Source: Bacteroides cutis (GTDB lineage: Bacteria; Bacteroidota; Bacteroidia; Bacteroidales; Bacteroidaceae). Taken from it: DNA of 64,000 nt. The notes under the pieces are model-generated. The model made no database searches. It saw nothing but the letters and a program-made list of their open reading frames with translations, and had not been told where the DNA came from. This document shows, in pieces, positions 61,464-64,000 of the stretch. Every line of letters starts with the position of its first letter. The first letter of the stretch is position 1. The translations under genes and the position numbers were made by a program. Location of the stretch: positions 310,001 through 374,000 of the forward strand of contig NZ_OEST01000002.1 of assembly GCF_900241005.1 (NCBI RefSeq), in the 5' to 3' direction.

Positions 61464-63415
61464 AACGAATGCACATCATATTATGCATATTGCTCTGCGG
61501 TTACTTCCTTCCGTTGAAAGCTGAGGATGTAAATGTCAATCATTATCAAGACAGTATTTTGAAAGTGTCCGAAGCAATGCCGCCAACACTTGTAAAGCTA
61601 ACTTATTTACGGGATATGGCCTACTTGCACCAATATGCACCATATAATTTGACATTTTCAACTCGTCTATATGAGGAAGCTATCTGCCAAAAGAACACGT
61701 TTTATGAAAATATGGGTGCCTATTATTTAGCAGCCACATACGATAAAAAGCATGATGCCGACAGTTTGTACTACTGGGTGAATATTCTGAAGAAATTGGT
61801 TTCCGAGGTAGGTACGTATGATTATTATTTAGAACAAAAGGCTGCTATCAGCCGGGCTTTGGCATCCAAAGGAAAAATTGAAAAAGCAATATATGTAGCG
61901 AAAGAAACATTGGCGGAAGCCCAAAAATATAACAGCAACAATGGTACAATTGCAGCATATAATAGTTTAGGTTGCGCATATGGTGTTTCCAGTCGTTCTA
62001 AAGAGGCACTGAATGTTTTTCTAAAAGCCTATAAAAGCTTCTCACCTCAGACCAAAACAAGCTTGAAAGTTGATATTTTATCACGTATTGCGCAGGTTTA
62101 TGGAAATGCCGGATATGATAGCTTAAAAATACCTTATTTGGAAGAAATGCATGTTGCACTAAAAGAAGTATTGACAAAAGAACCGGAAACAAAGAAAAAC
62201 TGGGCAAACTTTGAGATTGATTGTGAAGTAAAATACGTGTTGCATTTTTTAAATCGCGGTCAATATGCCCTGGTGCAAAAACACATTGATAAAATCAAAT
62301 CACTACTCGGTCCTCACGTAGATCCTGTATTTTGGCTGAATTTTCAATTAATCCAACTTCAATATTATCATAAAACCGAAGAATATGACAAGAGTATTGC
62401 TCTGATAGATGAAGTAACCCCCAATGTTCTTAACAATCATGTAAATACATTTGCTACCCTTATAAACTACAAAGCGAACACCCAATACAAAAAAGGAGAT
62501 ATCGACGGTGCCATTGAGACACGGAAATATTTAATTCATAAACAAGACTCTCTTAATAATGCATTTTCTGCCAATCAGTTACAGGAAGTAAAGGAAATCT
62601 ATCACATAAATGAACTGCTGTCGGAAAAACAAAAAATACAAGACGGTAATTATATGAAAGGTTTCATATTCTTGTCAATACTATTGTTGTTAATGATCAT
62701 TTTCTATTTCTATACACATATTTTGTCCAGGAAAATAGTTCAGACAGAGAAACTGACGGCAGAAGCGGCTTTACAGGCAGAGGCGGACAATATTACGAAA
62801 GACCGGCTGAAATCAGAAATCAGCCATGATGTACGTACCCCGCTGAACGCGGTAGTAGGTTTTGCCGAATTATTGACCGGTTCGGAAGAACTAGATGTGG
62901 AAACAAAGAAAGAATACGGTCGGATTATCCAGACAAACGCAGAGAATTTACTGACATACATCAATGGTATATTAGAATTGTCCCGGCTCGAGTCAGGCAA
63001 AATAAAGTACGATAAGGAAGCATGTGATATCGTACAATTTTGTCATCAAATATTACAAACAATAAATATAAAAGAGGGCTCTGTCCTGACAGTAACATTG
63101 CAAACCGATGTGGAAAGTCAATGGATACACACCGATCAGAAATGGTTTGAAACATTGTTCGTCAGTTTGCTTACTCCATTGGAAAATGACACGGAACAAA
63201 GCCGGGTAGTAGTTCGCCTAAAACGGGATACAGCTAAGTCTTTATTAATATTTAATGTTATAAATTCTCCTCTGGCAAAAGTACGTTTTGAAAACAAAAC
63301 GAGTTTAATCCGTCATGAAATCAATGCACATTTCATCCATTATTTCGGAGGTATCTACAAAGTACAGGCCGAAACAGAAGAAGGACCGTCCATTTCGTTT
63401 ACCATTCCTTTATAA
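61460..63415 (+). CDS. TPR kinase-like protein with degenerate ATPase domain
   Basis: The 651-residue protein has a signal peptide (~1-22), periplasmic TPR-like repeats (~80-390), a membrane segment (~401-422) and an intact H-box ISHDVRTPLNAVVGF (His456). The ATPase region (~530-651) retains only general strand pattern: where an N-box is expected it reads VSLLTPLENDTEQ, and no DxGxG or GxGLG motif is found before the C-terminal SISFTIPL. It is therefore probably unable to bind ATP normally and may act as a partner of the active kinase encoded just upstream. Confidence 0.85.
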   Translation: MKRMHIILCILLCGYFLPLKAEDVNVNHYQDSILKVSEAMPPTLVKLTYLRDMAYLHQYAPYNLTFSTRLYEEAICQKNTFYENMGAYYLAATYDKKHDADSLYYWVNILKKLVSEVGTYDYYLEQKAAISRALASKGKIEKAIYVAKETLAEAQKYNSNNGTIAAYNSLGCAYGVSSRSKEALNVFLKAYKSFSPQTKTSLKVDILSRIAQVYGNAGYDSLKIPYLEEMHVALKEVLTKEPETKKNWANFEIDCEVKYVLHFLNRGQYALVQKHIDKIKSLLGPHVDPVFWLNFQLIQLQYYHKTEEYDKSIALIDEVTPNVLNNHVNTFATLINYKANTQYKKGDIDGAIETRKYLIHKQDSLNNAFSANQLQEVKEIYHINELLSEKQKIQDGNYMKGFIFLSILLLLMIIFYFYTHILSRKIVQTEKLTAEAALQAEADNITKDRLKSEISHDVRTPLNAVVGFAELLTGSEELDVETKKEYGRIIQTNAENLLTYINGILELSRLESGKIKYDKEACDIVQFCHQILQTINIKEGSVLTVTLQTDVESQWIHTDQKWFETLFVSLLTPLENDTEQSRVVVRLKRDTAKSLLIFNVINSPLAKVRFENKTSLIRHEINAHFIHYFGGIYKVQAETEEGPSISFTIPL

Positions 63416-63940
63416 ATCAATCTTAATAATGCCACCATAGGGTGTCAGTGCACTGAATGCTTCCTCGGGCTTAATAATGCCGGCGTAAATTTGCGCACAT
63501 ATCAACACTCCACCATGCGCAAAGATAGCCACACGATGGTATGGTTTCTTTTTTAACTCGTCCAGAAACCGACTGATGCGTTCGTATTGCATAGCGAACG
63601 ATTCGCCACCGGTAGCTGCTACATTCAGATAATCGGCATACCATTCTTGCAGGCGTGGGTCGTCATTTAGTTCAAAGGATTTCATCTCCCACGAACCGAA
63701 GTTTATTTCCATGAGCCGTTTGTCACGTTCCGCATCCGGATAACCGCAATAAGTGGCAAGGCGTACACATCGTGTCAGCGGACTGGTATATACATAATCG
63801 AAAGGTATATATACTTTTAAATTTTCTGCCGTCACAGCGGCTTCTTCCTCAAATGTCGGTTTTAAAGGTACATCCGTTTGCCCGTAACATACGCCGGGAG
63901 CGACATCAACAGAAGTATGACGAATAAATATGACTTCCAT
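63410..63940 (-). CDS. cobC: Alpha-ribazole phosphatase, histidine phosphatase family
   Basis: The 176-residue protein has the RHG-type motif FIRHTSVDVAPGVCYGQTDV at its N-terminus, strongly like CobC, YTSPLTRCVRLA (~51), EINFGSWEM (~79) and the second catalytic histidine in IFAHGGV (~142). CobC removes phosphate from alpha-ribazole (or adenosylcobalamin) 5'-phosphate in the last steps of cobalamin synthesis. It converges on the kinase-like gene with a 6-base overlap. Partner genes may lie upstream, outside the window. Confidence 0.9.
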   Translation of the reverse strand: MEVIFIRHTSVDVAPGVCYGQTDVPLKPTFEEEAAVTAENLKVYIPFDYVYTSPLTRCVRLATYCGYPDAERDKRLMEINFGSWEMKSFELNDDPRLQEWYADYLNVAATGGESFAMQYERISRFLDELKKKPYHRVAIFAHGGVLICAQIYAGIIKPEEAFSALTPYGGIIKIDL

Positions 63941-64000
63941 AAATTACTAATATCTTATACTTAATCCAAAACATCCCAAATAGAATGATAGTTCGCATAG

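Noticed and set aside
1..64000. CRISPR arrays, tRNA or rRNA genes, insertion sequences, prophage
   Set aside because: No direct-repeat/spacer pattern, cloverleaf, transposase or integrase was recognised when reading both strands; short degenerate elements could have been missed.

Overview
The window is chromosomal DNA from a member of the Bacteroidales, most likely a Bacteroides species. The evidence is the repeated TAnnTTTG -7 promoter box (often with an upstream TTG or TTTG), weak ribosome-binding sites, SPII lipoproteins with acidic residues after the cysteine, a TonB receptor with an N-terminal carboxypeptidase-like domain, and families typical of that order (DUF4374, DUF1460, DUF1573, DUF417). 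I do not name a species. I see no tRNA, rRNA, insertion sequence, CRISPR array or phage gene.

Layout. 1-13.4 kb is general: the end of a MORN-repeat protein, prs, a giant two-module sensor kinase with its response regulator, an AbgT transporter, a peptidoglycan-recycling amidase, a beta-galactosidase remnant, an esterase, an OPT transporter and a DUF1573 protein. 13.6-33 kb is mostly cobalamin: cbiL, then an RclR/RclC/RclA-like oxidant-defence cassette, btuFCD import genes followed by a truncated MATE gene, and a leftward cluster of four bifunctional corrin-ring enzymes (CbiJ-CbiD, CbiG-CbiF, CbiE-CbiT, CbiH-CbiC) headed by a TonB receptor and a DUF4374 surface lipoprotein. 33-40.5 kb holds three cobalamin riboswitches: one leftward before the TonB receptor, one rightward before nrdDG, and one rightward before a CWC protein and acyl-CoA carboxylase operon. 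40.6-44.5 kb has an AspT-type exchanger and MurU/AmgK-type muramic-acid recycling genes, the kinase carrying a RapZ C-terminal domain. 44.6-49.6 kb has cobB/cbiA, a RavA/ViaA-like AAA-VWA pair and a PduO-type adenosyltransferase, followed by pncB on the other strand. 51-55.9 kb is a leftward export operon (double ABC-2 permease, HlyD, TolC). 56-59.6 kb is cobQ-cobD-cbiB, then a pair of TPR sensor kinases (the second lacking the usual ATP-binding motifs) and cobC.

Together the cobalamin genes cover uptake (BtuB, DUF4374 lipoprotein, BtuFCD), most of the corrin-ring steps of the anaerobic (Cbi) route, a,c-diamide and cobyric acid amidation, adenosylation, aminopropanol arm synthesis and attachment, and the alpha-ribazole phosphatase. 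Early steps (uroporphyrinogen methylation, cobalt insertion) and CobU/CobS/CobT are not in the window; more genes may lie beyond the right edge, where cobC reads inward.

Most notable observations: (i) two kinase systems that combine a module with full ATP-binding motifs and one without them, once fused in a single polypeptide and once as neighbouring genes; (ii) a cobalamin riboswitch in front of an acyl-CoA carboxylase operon that starts with a small CWC protein; (iii) a riboswitch-controlled TonB receptor paired with a DUF4374 lipoprotein; (iv) an AAA/VWA pair translationally coupled to cobB; (v) an AmgK-RapZ(C) fusion.
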